Positions 13,918 to 21,883 are shown, counted from the stretch's first letter. The stretch: 24,137 nt of DNA from Croceibacterium_A sp035555595 (GCA_035555595.1 DATMGK010000002.1:1-24137); one strand, 5' to 3'. The notes: generated by a model from the letters alone, not told the origin. Translations and numbers: made by a program.

Positions 13918-15378
13918 ATGGCCAACATCCAGATCGTCGAAACCAGCCTGCGCGATGGCAATCAGTGCCTGTGGGGGGCGCTGGGCGTCACCACGGCCAA
14001 CACGCTGAGCATCGCCCCGGCGATGGAACGGGCGGGCTATCGCGCGATAGATTTCACCACCTCCACCCACATTGGCGTGGCGGTGCGTTACAAGCAGGAA
14101 GACCCGTGGGAACGCATCCGGGGCATGGCGGATATCTGCCGCAACACACCCTTGCAGTTCCTTTCCACCGGCTTCCGCTTCATCGCGTGGGAAACGGCGA
14201 GTCCAGAGTTCATGGAACTGGCGTTCCGCACGCTGGCCCGCAACGGCATCCGCCGCTTCGCGCTGGCGGACCCGATGAACGACGCCGCGTCGAACGTGGA
14301 AGTGGCAAGGCTGGTAAAGCGTGCCGGGGGCGAGCAAGTGGTCGGCGCTCTGGTCTATACGATCAGCCCGATCCATGACGACGCGCACTATGCCGCCGCC
14401 GCAAGGACAATGGCCGCCAGCGGCGATATCGACGCGCTCTACATCAAGGATCCCGGCGGGCTGCTGACGCCCAAGCGGGCGCAGACCCTGATCCCGGCGA
14501 TCCTGGCCGAGATTGGCGACAAGCCGCTGGAACTGCACAACCACTGCACCATCGGGCTGGCCGAACCCGCCTGTCTGGAGGCCGCCGATCTGGGCGTGGC
14601 CGCCGTCCAGTGCGCCAGCGGCGGCGCGGCGGATGGGACCAGCAACCCGCCGATCCAGCGCATGATCGCCAATCTGCGCGCGCTTGGCCACACCGTCGAC
14701 GTGGATGACGAGGCAGTGGCCGAGGTCGCCGATTACTTCACTGCTCTAGCCGCCGCCGAGAACCTGCCCACCGGCGCGCCGATGGCGTTCGACGCTGCCT
14801 ATCTGCGCCATCAGCTTCCCGGCGGCATGGTCGGCACCATGCGCCGCCATCTGGCCGACCACGGCGTGCCGCAGCTGGAAGGCGCGGTGATCGAGGAAAT
14901 GGGCCGCGTTCGCGAAGAACTGGGCTGGCCCATCGTGATGACACCCTTCGCCCAGATGCTGCAGACGCAGGCCATGCTGAACGTGACCGGCAAGGAACGT
15001 TACGGCGTGATCCCGGACGAGATTATCCGTTACGCCATCGGCCGCTTCGGCCGCCCCAACGTACCGATTGAACCGGACGTGATGGACCGCATCATGGCCA
15101 ACCCCCGCACGAAAGAACTGGAAGCGGAACCGGGAATGGCGGAACTATCCGACCTCCGCCGCCGCATCGGCCCCGACCTGTCGGACGAGGAATTCCTGCT
15201 GCGCGCCACCATGCCCGCCAATCTGGTGGACGCCATGCAAGCCGCCGGGCCAGCCCCGCGCGAATATGATCCCGTGAACGCGCCGGTGATGAACCTGCTA
15301 CGCGAAGTGTTGAAGCGCACCGACCTGACCGGGCTCTCCATCGACAAGCCAGGATTCAAACTGGAGGTGGAGGCTTAG
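13918..15378 (+). CDS. Biotin-dependent carboxyltransferase, pyruvate carboxylase/oxaloacetate decarboxylase alpha-like
   Basis: A 486-residue TIM-barrel carboxyltransferase of the HMGL-like/PYC-OADA family, expected to transfer CO2 from carboxybiotin to an enolisable acceptor. Metal ligands of the family are present: D13 (SLRDGNQ), K177, the lysine that becomes carboxylated (YIKDPGGLL), H207 and H209 (LHNHC). The catalytic Thr is T342 in VMTPFAQMLQTQAMLNV. It departs from pyruvate carboxylase at substrate positions: RDGNQ replaces RDAHQ, HNHC replaces HTHD, and the pyruvate-binding Arg of the LLRG motif becomes T84 (FLSTGFR). The acceptor is therefore probably not pyruvate. A phosphorylated hydroxyacetophenone-type ketone, as in Acv/Hpe, is the favoured inference. 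GAGAGG lies 8 nt before the ATG, the same arrangement as at the first gene of the block. No biotinyl domain is attached. Confidence 0.86.
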   Translation: MANIQIVETSLRDGNQCLWGALGVTTANTLSIAPAMERAGYRAIDFTTSTHIGVAVRYKQEDPWERIRGMADICRNTPLQFLSTGFRFIAWETASPEFMELAFRTLARNGIRRFALADPMNDAASNVEVARLVKRAGGEQVVGALVYTISPIHDDAHYAAAARTMAASGDIDALYIKDPGGLLTPKRAQTLIPAILAEIGDKPLELHNHCTIGLAEPACLEAADLGVAAVQCASGGAADGTSNPPIQRMIANLRALGHTVDVDDEAVAEVADYFTALAAAENLPTGAPMAFDAAYLRHQLPGGMVGTMRRHLADHGVPQLEGAVIEEMGRVREELGWPIVMTPFAQMLQTQAMLNVTGKERYGVIPDEIIRYAIGRFGRPNVPIEPDVMDRIMANPRTKELEAEPGMAELSDLRRRIGPDLSDEEFLLRATMPANLVDAMQAAGPAPREYDPVNAPVMNLLREVLKRTDLTGLSIDKPGFKLEVEA

Positions 15379-15402
15379 AATCGGGGCCTTATGTAACTGG
15401 CC

Positions 15403-15801
15403 TCAACTCAACGCCACGAACACCGCACCCATGGCCGTCATGCCAACGATGAAGTGTCCGGCGTCGATCAGGAACAGTTTCAGCGGCTTCCTCAGGAACA
15501 GGTAGCTAATGCCGATGGCCGGAGTCATCAGCATGGCGCCGAAGCCGAAGGCGATCATCATCATTGCCCGGGGGCTGGGGGAACTGCGGGCGAACTGGTG
15601 GCCCAGAGTCCACGCCACCACCAGTTCCAGCAGGAAGCACAGGGCGAAGATCAGCGGCATGTTGGAGCTTTTGAGTCGCTCGTCCGAAAGGCCCGCAGCG
15701 TTCTGCCATGCCTTGCCGAACAGCACGGTGTACCACAGCGCGCCGACCACGAAAAACGCCACTGCGCCCAACAGCACCGCCAGATAGTTTATGTCGCCCA
15801 T
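15403..15801 (-). CDS. DUF1761 family membrane protein
   Basis: A 132-residue inner-membrane protein of the DUF1761 family, function unknown. Four hydrophobic helices are visible: about residues 3-25 (LAVLLGAVAFFVVGALWYTV), 50-68, 76-98, and 108-130. The first helix is followed by the family-typical GALWY..LFGKAWQ. The open frame begins at a GTG (15816), but the ATG at 15799-15801 is chosen because a perfect AGGAGG (15807-15812) sits 5 nt upstream and would be inside the gene if the GTG were used. It is convergent with the carboxyltransferase gene (24-nt gap) and divergent from rimO. No functional link to either is evident. Confidence 0.87.
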   Translation of the reverse strand: MGDINYLAVLLGAVAFFVVGALWYTVLFGKAWQNAAGLSDERLKSSNMPLIFALCFLLELVVAWTLGHQFARSSPSPRAMMMIAFGFGAMLMTPAIGISYLFLRKPLKLFLIDAGHFIVGMTAMGAVFVALS

Positions 15802-15871
15802 ATCGGCCTCCTGCACCCGGATCTCGCCAGTCTAGCGCAACGCCGCGTTCCAGTGTAGGGGCGCCGCCATC

Positions 15872-17272
15872 GTGACAACCGTAACGCCAGAAGCTCGCTC
15901 CATTCCGGAGGCGAAGAAGGTAGGCATGGTTTCGCTCGGCTGCCCCAAGGCGCTGGTCGATTCCGAGCGTATCCTGACGCGCCTGCGCGCCGATGGCTAT
16001 GCGATGAGCCCTGACTATCAGGGCGCGGACGTTGTGGTCGTCAACACCTGCGGTTTCCTCGACAGCGCCAAGGAAGAAAGCCTTGAAGCGATTGGCGAGG
16101 CGATCGCCGAAAACGGCCGTGTGATCGTGACCGGCTGCATGGGGGAAGAGGCGGAGACGATCCGCGCCCGCTTCCCGCAAGTGCTCGCCGTCACTGGCGC
16201 TCAGCAATACGAACAGGTGGTGGAAGCGGTGCATGATGCCGCGCCGCCCGCGCAGGGCCCGTTCGTGGACCTGATCCCGCAGACGCTGGACGACATGGGC
16301 GGCGTGAAGCTGACCCCGCGCCATTACAGCTATCTGAAGATTTCAGAGGGCTGCAACCATTCCTGCGCGTTCTGCATCATCCCGCAATTGCGCGGAAAAC
16401 TGGCCAGCCGCCGGATCGACGCAGTGCTGCGCGAGGCGGAAAAGCTGGTGGCCGCGGGCACGAAGGAACTGCTGGTCATCAGCCAGGATACCAGCGCCTA
16501 TGGCGTCGATACCCGGCACGAGGAACGGATGTGGAAGGGCCACCCGGTGCGCGCCCACATGACCGATCTGGCGCGGGAACTGGGCCAGATTCGCACGGCA
16601 GAGGGCCATGCGCCGTGGGTGCGGCTGCACTACGTCTATCCATACCCCCACGTCGATGCGGTGATCCCGCTGATGGCAGAAGGGCTGCTGACGCCTTACC
16701 TCGACATCCCGTTCCAGCACGCCAGCCCCAATGTGCTGCGCGCGATGAAGCGTCCGGCGAACGAAGCCAAAGTGTTGGAGCGACTGAAGAACTGGCGCGC
16801 CGTCGCGCCGGAAATCGCCATCCGGTCCAGCTTCGTCGTCGGTTTCCCCGGCGAGACGGAAGACGATTTCCGCTATCTGCTGGACTGGCTCGAAGAAGCG
16901 CAGTTGGACCGCGTGGGTGCCTTCCGGTTCGAACCGGTAGAAGGCGCGGCGGCCAATACCCTGCCCGATCCGGTGCCCGAAGCGGTGAAGGAAGAGCGCT
17001 ACGCCCGGATCATGGAAGTGACCGAGCGGATCAGCGCCGCCAAGCTGGCCGCCAAGGTCGGCCGCACGATCCCGGTCATCATCGATGAAGTGGGCGAGGC
17101 GGATGAGGATGGCGACATCGGCGCCACCGGCCGCAGTCAGGCCGATGCGCCGGAAATCGACGGCGCGGTCTATCTGCGCAATGTGCCGGAAACGCTGGCG
17201 CAGGGTGATATCGTGCAGGTGGCCGTCGAGGATTCGGATGCGCACGACCTGTTCGGGGTGATTGCGGACTGA
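15872..17272 (+). CDS. rimO: Ribosomal protein uS12 methylthiotransferase RimO
   Basis: A radical-SAM enzyme that methylthiolates the conserved aspartate of ribosomal protein S12. The 466-residue protein shows the standard three domains. The N-terminal UPF0004 domain has C24 (SLGCPKALVDSE), C59 (VVNTCGFLDSAKEES) and C88 (VTGCMGEE), which bind the auxiliary 4Fe-4S cluster. The radical-SAM barrel has C161, C165 and C168 in CNHSCAFC. The C-terminal TRAM domain spans about residues 395-465. SLGCPKALVDSE and SQDTSAYG distinguish RimO from MiaB. The start is GTG at 15872 with only a distant AGGGG upstream, so the first codons are the least certain part; the conserved region begins around residue 15. 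It appears to be a single-gene unit. Confidence 0.96.
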   Translation: MTTVTPEARSIPEAKKVGMVSLGCPKALVDSERILTRLRADGYAMSPDYQGADVVVVNTCGFLDSAKEESLEAIGEAIAENGRVIVTGCMGEEAETIRARFPQVLAVTGAQQYEQVVEAVHDAAPPAQGPFVDLIPQTLDDMGGVKLTPRHYSYLKISEGCNHSCAFCIIPQLRGKLASRRIDAVLREAEKLVAAGTKELLVISQDTSAYGVDTRHEERMWKGHPVRAHMTDLARELGQIRTAEGHAPWVRLHYVYPYPHVDAVIPLMAEGLLTPYLDIPFQHASPNVLRAMKRPANEAKVLERLKNWRAVAPEIAIRSSFVVGFPGETEDDFRYLLDWLEEAQLDRVGAFRFEPVEGAAANTLPDPVPEAVKEERYARIMEVTERISAAKLAAKVGRTIPVIIDEVGEADEDGDIGATGRSQADAPEIDGAVYLRNVPETLAQGDIVQVAVEDSDAHDLFGVIAD

Positions 17273-17300
17273 CATCTCCCTTGAAGGTGAGAGAGCAAGG

Positions 17301-17320
17301 TCAGCAATAATCAGCAATAA
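17301..17320 (+). repeat. Perfect tandem duplication of a 10-bp unit
   Basis: TCAGCAATAA occurs twice back to back in the 126-bp gap between rimO and the aldo/keto reductase, about 80 nt upstream of the latter's start. It is AT-rich in a GC-rich genome. It could be a duplicated regulator half-site or simple slippage. A short AAGC-ttcgc-GCTT inverted repeat (17352-17364) lies downstream. Confidence 0.6.
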
Positions 17321-17398
17321 TTTGTGACTCGCCTCTCGCCGAGGTGCTGTTAAGCTTCGCGCTTCACGGACTGAACCGCCACCGGGGGAGGACTTCCG

Positions 17399-18331
17399 AT
17401 GACGCATCTCGACCGCCGCCGTTTCACCGCCGGGCTTGCCGCCCTTCCCATCCTTTCCGGCCCCGCGACCGCCCTGATGACAGGCTGCGCTAGGGCCGCG
17501 GAAGGCGCCGCGTTCAACACCGCGCCGATCCGTGGCGTGGAACTGCCGGTTATCGGCATCGGTACCGCGCGACACTACGCCGAGCCCGAGGGAGAGGAAC
17601 AGCTTGCCCCTCTGCGCGCCACGCTGGCAAAGTTCGTGGAACTGGGTGGAAAGGTGATCGACACCGCCCCGTCTTATGGCAAGGCGGAGGAAGTGCTGGG
17701 CGGGCTGATCGCCGATCTGGGCGTTCGGGACAGGCTCTATCTGGCCACCAAAGTGGGCGTGAACGCGCCGGAGGAAGGCAAAGCGCAGATCGAAGCCGCC
17801 TTCACCAAGCTGCGCACCGATCGGATCGACCTGATCGCTGTCCACAACCTGCGGGACGTGAACAACCAGCTTGCTCTGCTGCGCGAATTGCAGGCGACCG
17901 GACGCGTGGGTGCGATAGGCATCACTACCTCTTTCGCGCCTCAATATGAAGAATTCGAAGCCGTTATGCAGCGCGAGGCGCTGGATTCGATTCAGGTCGA
18001 TTACGCGCTCGACAATCGCGGTGCGGCCGACCGTATCCTGCCGCTGGCTCAGGAAAAGGGCATCACGGTGATGATCAACCTGCCCTTCGGACGTGGCCGC
18101 CTGTTCGAAGCGACACGTGGCAAGCCGCTGCCCGACTGGGCAGAGGAAATCGGTGCGACAAGCTGGGCGCAGGTGTTTCTGAAATACATCATATCCCACC
18201 CCAGCCGCCCGATCGCGATCCCCGGCACCCAGACCCCCGTTTATGCCGAGGACAATCTGGGCGCGGCGCGCGGAACGCTGCCCGATGCGGCCCTGAGGAC
18301 GCGGATGGAACAGTTCATCGATGCACTGTGA
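17399..18331 (+). CDS. Tat-exported aldo/keto reductase family protein
   Basis: A 310-residue TIM-barrel oxidoreductase. The N-terminus has a twin-arginine signal (LDRRRFTAGLAALPILSGP, with a later ALMTGCARAAEG segment), so a folded, cofactor-loaded enzyme may be exported to the periplasm. The catalytic tetrad of aldo/keto reductases is intact: D88 and Y93 (VIDTAPSYG), K118 (LATKVG), H149 (AVHNLR). The C-terminal cofactor region (IAIPGTQTP, AEDNLGAARG) is also recognisable. The start at 17399 is supported by GGGGGAGG 7 nt upstream. A Cys follows the hydrophobic segment, so lipidation cannot be excluded. Periplasmic NAD(P)H is scarce, which makes the physiological reaction unclear; tightly bound cofactor is one possibility. 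Substrate unknown. Confidence 0.9.
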   Translation: MTHLDRRRFTAGLAALPILSGPATALMTGCARAAEGAAFNTAPIRGVELPVIGIGTARHYAEPEGEEQLAPLRATLAKFVELGGKVIDTAPSYGKAEEVLGGLIADLGVRDRLYLATKVGVNAPEEGKAQIEAAFTKLRTDRIDLIAVHNLRDVNNQLALLRELQATGRVGAIGITTSFAPQYEEFEAVMQREALDSIQVDYALDNRGAADRILPLAQEKGITVMINLPFGRGRLFEATRGKPLPDWAEEIGATSWAQVFLKYIISHPSRPIAIPGTQTPVYAEDNLGAARGTLPDAALRTRMEQFIDAL

Positions 18332-18365
18332 GGGGTAGTTCGCCTCTTCCTTCGTGGGGACTGGA

Positions 18366-19613
18366 GTGAGGCCCGCCTTCTCCCGCCTGATCAACGCCGA
18401 ACCGCGCGAGATACCGGCGGTCGTCAGCGGGTTCCTGCTCTTCTTCTTCCTGTTCGCCAGCTATTTCATGCTGCGTCCGGTGCGCGAAACGTTCGCCATC
18501 GCCGGGGGAGTGGACAACCTGGCGTGGCTGTGGACCGGCACATTCGTGGCCGCGCTGATCGTGGTGCCGCTGTATGGCTGGATCGCATCCCGGATGCCGC
18601 GCGTGCGGCTGCTGCCGATCCTCTATTCGCTGTCGGCGGCGGTCATGGCCGGGTTCGCGCTGAGCCTGAAGCTGGACCCCGACAACGTGTGGATCGCACG
18701 CGGCTTTTACATCTGGCTGTCGGTCATGAACCTGTTCGTGATTTCCATCGCGTGGAGCCTGATGGCCGATCTGTTCGAGCGGGAGCGGGGCCACCGCCTG
18801 TTCGGGCAGATTGCCGCCGGGGCCAGTCTGGGCGGCCTTGTGGGGCCTGTCCTGTCGGGTCTGCTGGTGGCGCGAGTGGGAGAACCGGGGCTGCTGCTGA
18901 TCTCCACCGGCCTGCTGCTGCTGACGCTGGTTTTCGTGAGGAACCTGATTGGCTGGCGCGATCGGCTGGGCCCACGTGCTGACGGCCCTGCGCCGGAACG
19001 GATCGCCGGATCGATGTGGGCGGGAATCACCCTGATCCTGCGATCGCCCTATCTGATCGCGATCTCATGCTTCGTGCTGCTGCTCACCACGGCCACGACT
19101 TTCCTCTATTTCGAACAGGCGCGCATCGTCGAGGCGACTTTCCCTGACCGAACGAGCCAGACGCAGGTTTTCGCCGCGATCGATACCGTGGTGCAATCGC
19201 TGACCATTCTGGTGCAGGTGTTTTTCACGGGAAGACTGGCGAAACGGCTGGGCGTTACCGTGCTGCTGGTGGCGGTGCCGGTTACGATGATGTTCGGCTT
19301 CGGCTTGCTGGCGCTGGTCGCTACGTTCCCAATACTGGTTTTCGTGATGATCGTGCGGCGCGTGGGCGAATATGCACTGGTGCGTCCGGGCCGAGAGATG
19401 CTGTTCACATCGGTAGACGCGGAAACGAAATACAAGGCGAAGAACACCATAGACACGCTGGTCTATCGCGCCGGCGATCTGGTTTCCGGCTGGGTTTATA
19501 CCGGCATCATATGGGTGGCATCGACAGGGGCCGTGGCTGTGGCTGGAATGGTCGCGGCCGGCATCTGGGCGGTGCTGGGCTATTTTATCGGACGCCGGCA
19601 CGACCGCAGCTAA
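18366..19613 (+). CDS. ATP/ADP-carrier-like (NTP/NDP exchange / MFS-type) membrane transporter
   Basis: A roughly 415-residue integral membrane protein with about 12 hydrophobic segments, beginning EIPAVVSGFLLFFFLFASYF followed by MLRPVRETFAIAGGVDNLAW. This N-terminal block, and AWSLMADLFERERGHRLFGQIAAGASLGGLVGP in the middle, are characteristic of the NTP/NDP-exchange-like family found in free-living bacteria and related to MFS carriers. Substrate is not established for such homologues; nucleotide exchange is proven mainly for intracellular parasites and plastids, so it should not be assumed. The open frame also allows a GTG at 18354, but GTG 18366 has GGGGA 5 nt upstream and is preferred; the difference is four residues. 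It lies 34 nt after the aldo/keto reductase and may share its transcript. Confidence 0.82.
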   Translation: MRPAFSRLINAEPREIPAVVSGFLLFFFLFASYFMLRPVRETFAIAGGVDNLAWLWTGTFVAALIVVPLYGWIASRMPRVRLLPILYSLSAAVMAGFALSLKLDPDNVWIARGFYIWLSVMNLFVISIAWSLMADLFERERGHRLFGQIAAGASLGGLVGPVLSGLLVARVGEPGLLLISTGLLLLTLVFVRNLIGWRDRLGPRADGPAPERIAGSMWAGITLILRSPYLIAISCFVLLLTTATTFLYFEQARIVEATFPDRTSQTQVFAAIDTVVQSLTILVQVFFTGRLAKRLGVTVLLVAVPVTMMFGFGLLALVATFPILVFVMIVRRVGEYALVRPGREMLFTSVDAETKYKAKNTIDTLVYRAGDLVSGWVYTGIIWVASTGAVAVAGMVAAGIWAVLGYFIGRRHDRS

Positions 19614-19628
19614 ACGCGCCCGGAATAA

Positions 19629-19682
19629 GCCCCTCCGCATAGCTAATATCCAATCCTGAGGATCAGCGACCCGCTGAGGGGC
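19629..19682 (+). terminator. Nested inverted repeats downstream of the transporter gene
   Basis: GCCCCTC (19629-19635) and GAGGGGC (19676-19682) form a 7-bp outer stem enclosing ATCC-tga-GGAT (19653-19663) and CAGC-gaccc-GCTG (19664-19676). The structure starts 16 nt after the transporter stop. It lacks a T-run and may be a terminator or simply structured leader; weakly supported. Confidence 0.3.
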
Positions 19683-19720
19683 GCTGCTGGCTGTCGCACC
19701 AAAATATGTCTTATTACTTG

Positions 19721-19743
19721 CTAATGAGATTGACTCTCATTAG
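19721..19743 (+). promoter_or_regulatory. Fur-type iron box upstream of the TonB receptor
   Basis: Two perfect 9-bp arms, CTAATGAGA (19721-19729) and TCTCATTAG (19735-19743), flank a TTGAC centre, 30 nt before the receptor's ATG. The inner part fits the classical Fur pattern of AATGAGA-type half-sites. Position and sequence predict iron-dependent repression of the receptor and the coupled downstream genes. Confidence 0.85.
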
Positions 19744-19773
19744 TGGCGCAAAAAATACCAGTCCGAGGGCCCG

Positions 19774-21876
19774 ATGAAATTTCCCAAATCGCTTCTGCTC
19801 GCCTGCACCATGCTGTCCGCTTCCCCGGCTCTGGCCGAAGAGGCGGAAGATCAGAATGAGAATCGCGATCCGATTCTGGTAACTGCAGAAGTGGCCCATA
19901 CCCAACCTACGGCATCTGCCACGGGCCTCTCACTCTCGCTGCGGGAAACGCCGCAATCGATCACGATCGTCGATCAGGATCGGATCAGGGATTTCCAGCT
20001 CACCAATGTGAACGACCTGCTGGATCAGGTTGTCGGCATCAATGTCGAGCGGGTCGAAACGGACCGGACCTATTTCAATTCGCGCGGGTTCGACATCACC
20101 AATTTCCAGGTGGATGGCATCGGCCTGCCACTGTTGTGGGGCATCCAGTTCGGCGACCTCGACACCGCCCTGTTCGAACAGGTGGAGGCAGTGCGCGGCG
20201 CGAACGCGATAATGACCGGCGTCGGCAACCCTTCGGCGACGATCAACTATGTCCGCAAGCGGCCGCTGGATACCCTGCGAGCCACCGCCACGGTGCAGGC
20301 GGGTTCGTGGAACAAGTGGCGCGGGGAAGCGGACGTTTCCGTCCCGCTTTCCGACACAGTCGCCGCGCGACTGATCTATGCCCATGAAGAGCGAGATTCA
20401 TGGCTGGATTACAACCACGTCAACCGCGACGTCATGGGCGGAATCGTCAGCTGGAAAGTGACGCCGGAGCTGACGGCCACTGCCGGATATACCCGGCAGG
20501 AAAACAACGCGGACGGCGTGCTGTGGGGCGCCCTGCCGCTAACCTATTCAGACGGCACGCGGATCGACTATCCCGTTTCGGCATCGACTTCCGCCGACTG
20601 GACGTTCTGGGATGTGACCGACCAGACGGCCTTTGCGGAAATCGCCTATGTCTTCCCCGGCGGCTGGCAGGCCAAAGCCGTGGGCACCTACACCCGTTTC
20701 GAAGAGAACGCGACGCTGCTCTACGCCTATGGCTACCCCGATCGGGAGACCGGTCTGGGCGTCGGCGGAATGACGGGCATCTATCCTTCAGTGTACGATC
20801 GCTATCTCGCCGATTTCTATGCTTCCGGCCCGGTCACGCTGTTCGGCCGCGAGCATGAGCTGGCTTTCGGCGTTTCGACCGGCCGTTCCGACGCGAAGGA
20901 ATGGGAAAACTTCTACCTGGGCGACATCGCCTATCCCGACGTGAGCCAATGGGGGCAGGTTCAGGTGGAACAGCCTGACTATCCAGGCGCCTATCTCGCC
21001 GCCGACTACACCGACAACCTGACCCGTGCCTATGGCGCCGCCCATCTCAATCTGGCGGACAACCTGAAAGTGGTAGCTGGCGCCTCCGCGATCTGGCTCA
21101 GCACCACAGGCGAATCCTACGGCAGTGACCAGTCGCGCAACGAAAGCGGCGTCAGCCCTTATGTCGGGGCAGTGTTCGATCTGACCGGCAACATCTCGCT
21201 CTATGCAAGCTATACCGGCATCTACAATCCGCAGTCGGAAGTCGACGTGAACCATGTGAAGCTGGACCCGGCCAAGGGCACCAGCATCGAAGGTGGGATC
21301 AAGAGCGAGTGGTTCGACAAGCGCCTCTACGCGGCGTTCTCGCTTTTCCGGGCGAAGCAGGACGGACTGGCTACCTATGCCGGCACGTTCGACAACGGCG
21401 ACAGCTATTACAACGGCGTCGATACGAAGTCGCAGGGCTTCGAGATCGAGCTGGCTGGCCGCGTGACCGACAACTGGACGCTTAGTGGCGGCTATACCGG
21501 AATCGATGTCGAAGATCAGGACGGCGCCGACGCGCGCACATGGCTGCCGACCAAGAGCCTGAAGCTGGCCTCCACTTATACCCTGCCCCGATTGAACGAT
21601 CTGCGCCTGGGCGCCCAACTGCGCTGGCAGAACGCGGTCAGCTATCCCGATGCCAATGTGCAAGGCTACGGCATCGTCACGGGCGACGTTATCTTGGAAC
21701 AGGGCAGCTATGCCATCGTCGACCTGATGGCGAGCATGCGCCTGACGGACAACCTGCGCGCGTCGGTCAATGTCCGCAACGTGACCGACAAGAAGTATCT
21801 GGCCAGCCTAATGTGGGGACAGGCTTTCTATGCCGCCCCGCGCAACGTCTCCGCTTCGATCAGCTTCACCTATTGA
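19774..21876 (+). CDS. TonB-dependent siderophore receptor
   Basis: A 700-residue outer-membrane receptor for ferric siderophores. A Sec signal peptide (MKFPKSLLLACTMLSASPALA, residues 1-21) precedes a short TonB-box-like segment (DPILVTAEV, about 32-40). The plug domain (about 50-160) has RETPQSITIVDQDRIRDFQ and FEQVEAVRGANAIMTGVGNP. The 22-strand beta-barrel follows, ending SASISFTY with the terminal aromatic residue typical of such barrels. LLDQVVGINVERVETDRTYF and SRGFDITNFQVDGIGLP are typical of the FpvA/FhuE-like hydroxamate or mixed-type siderophore receptors. There is no N-terminal signalling (STN) domain, so it should not drive a sigma/anti-sigma cascade. GAGGG precedes the ATG. A Fur-type box upstream predicts iron repression. 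The specific siderophore cannot be told. Confidence 0.95.
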   Translation: MKFPKSLLLACTMLSASPALAEEAEDQNENRDPILVTAEVAHTQPTASATGLSLSLRETPQSITIVDQDRIRDFQLTNVNDLLDQVVGINVERVETDRTYFNSRGFDITNFQVDGIGLPLLWGIQFGDLDTALFEQVEAVRGANAIMTGVGNPSATINYVRKRPLDTLRATATVQAGSWNKWRGEADVSVPLSDTVAARLIYAHEERDSWLDYNHVNRDVMGGIVSWKVTPELTATAGYTRQENNADGVLWGALPLTYSDGTRIDYPVSASTSADWTFWDVTDQTAFAEIAYVFPGGWQAKAVGTYTRFEENATLLYAYGYPDRETGLGVGGMTGIYPSVYDRYLADFYASGPVTLFGREHELAFGVSTGRSDAKEWENFYLGDIAYPDVSQWGQVQVEQPDYPGAYLAADYTDNLTRAYGAAHLNLADNLKVVAGASAIWLSTTGESYGSDQSRNESGVSPYVGAVFDLTGNISLYASYTGIYNPQSEVDVNHVKLDPAKGTSIEGGIKSEWFDKRLYAAFSLFRAKQDGLATYAGTFDNGDSYYNGVDTKSQGFEIELAGRVTDNWTLSGGYTGIDVEDQDGADARTWLPTKSLKLASTYTLPRLNDLRLGAQLRWQNAVSYPDANVQGYGIVTGDVILEQGSYAIVDLMASMRLTDNLRASVNVRNVTDKKYLASLMWGQAFYAAPRNVSASISFTY

Positions 21877-21883
21877 ACTGACC

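Noticed and set aside
13410..15378. Oxaloacetate decarboxylase or pyruvate carboxylase subunit B locus
   Set aside because: There are no membrane beta/gamma decarboxylase subunits, the biotin carrier is a separate AccB-like protein, and the pyruvate-binding Arg motif is not conserved.
15802..15816. Upstream GTG start for the DUF1761 protein
   Set aside because: The perfect AGGAGG would then lie inside the coding sequence; the ATG at 15801 uses it at ideal spacing.
17301..17320. Possible CRISPR-like repeat
   Set aside because: There are only two 10-bp copies with no spacer and no cas genes.
16343..18394. 683-codon minus-strand open frame across rimO and the reductase
   Set aside because: It covers two recognised genes and their intergenic gap in antisense and has no family signature.
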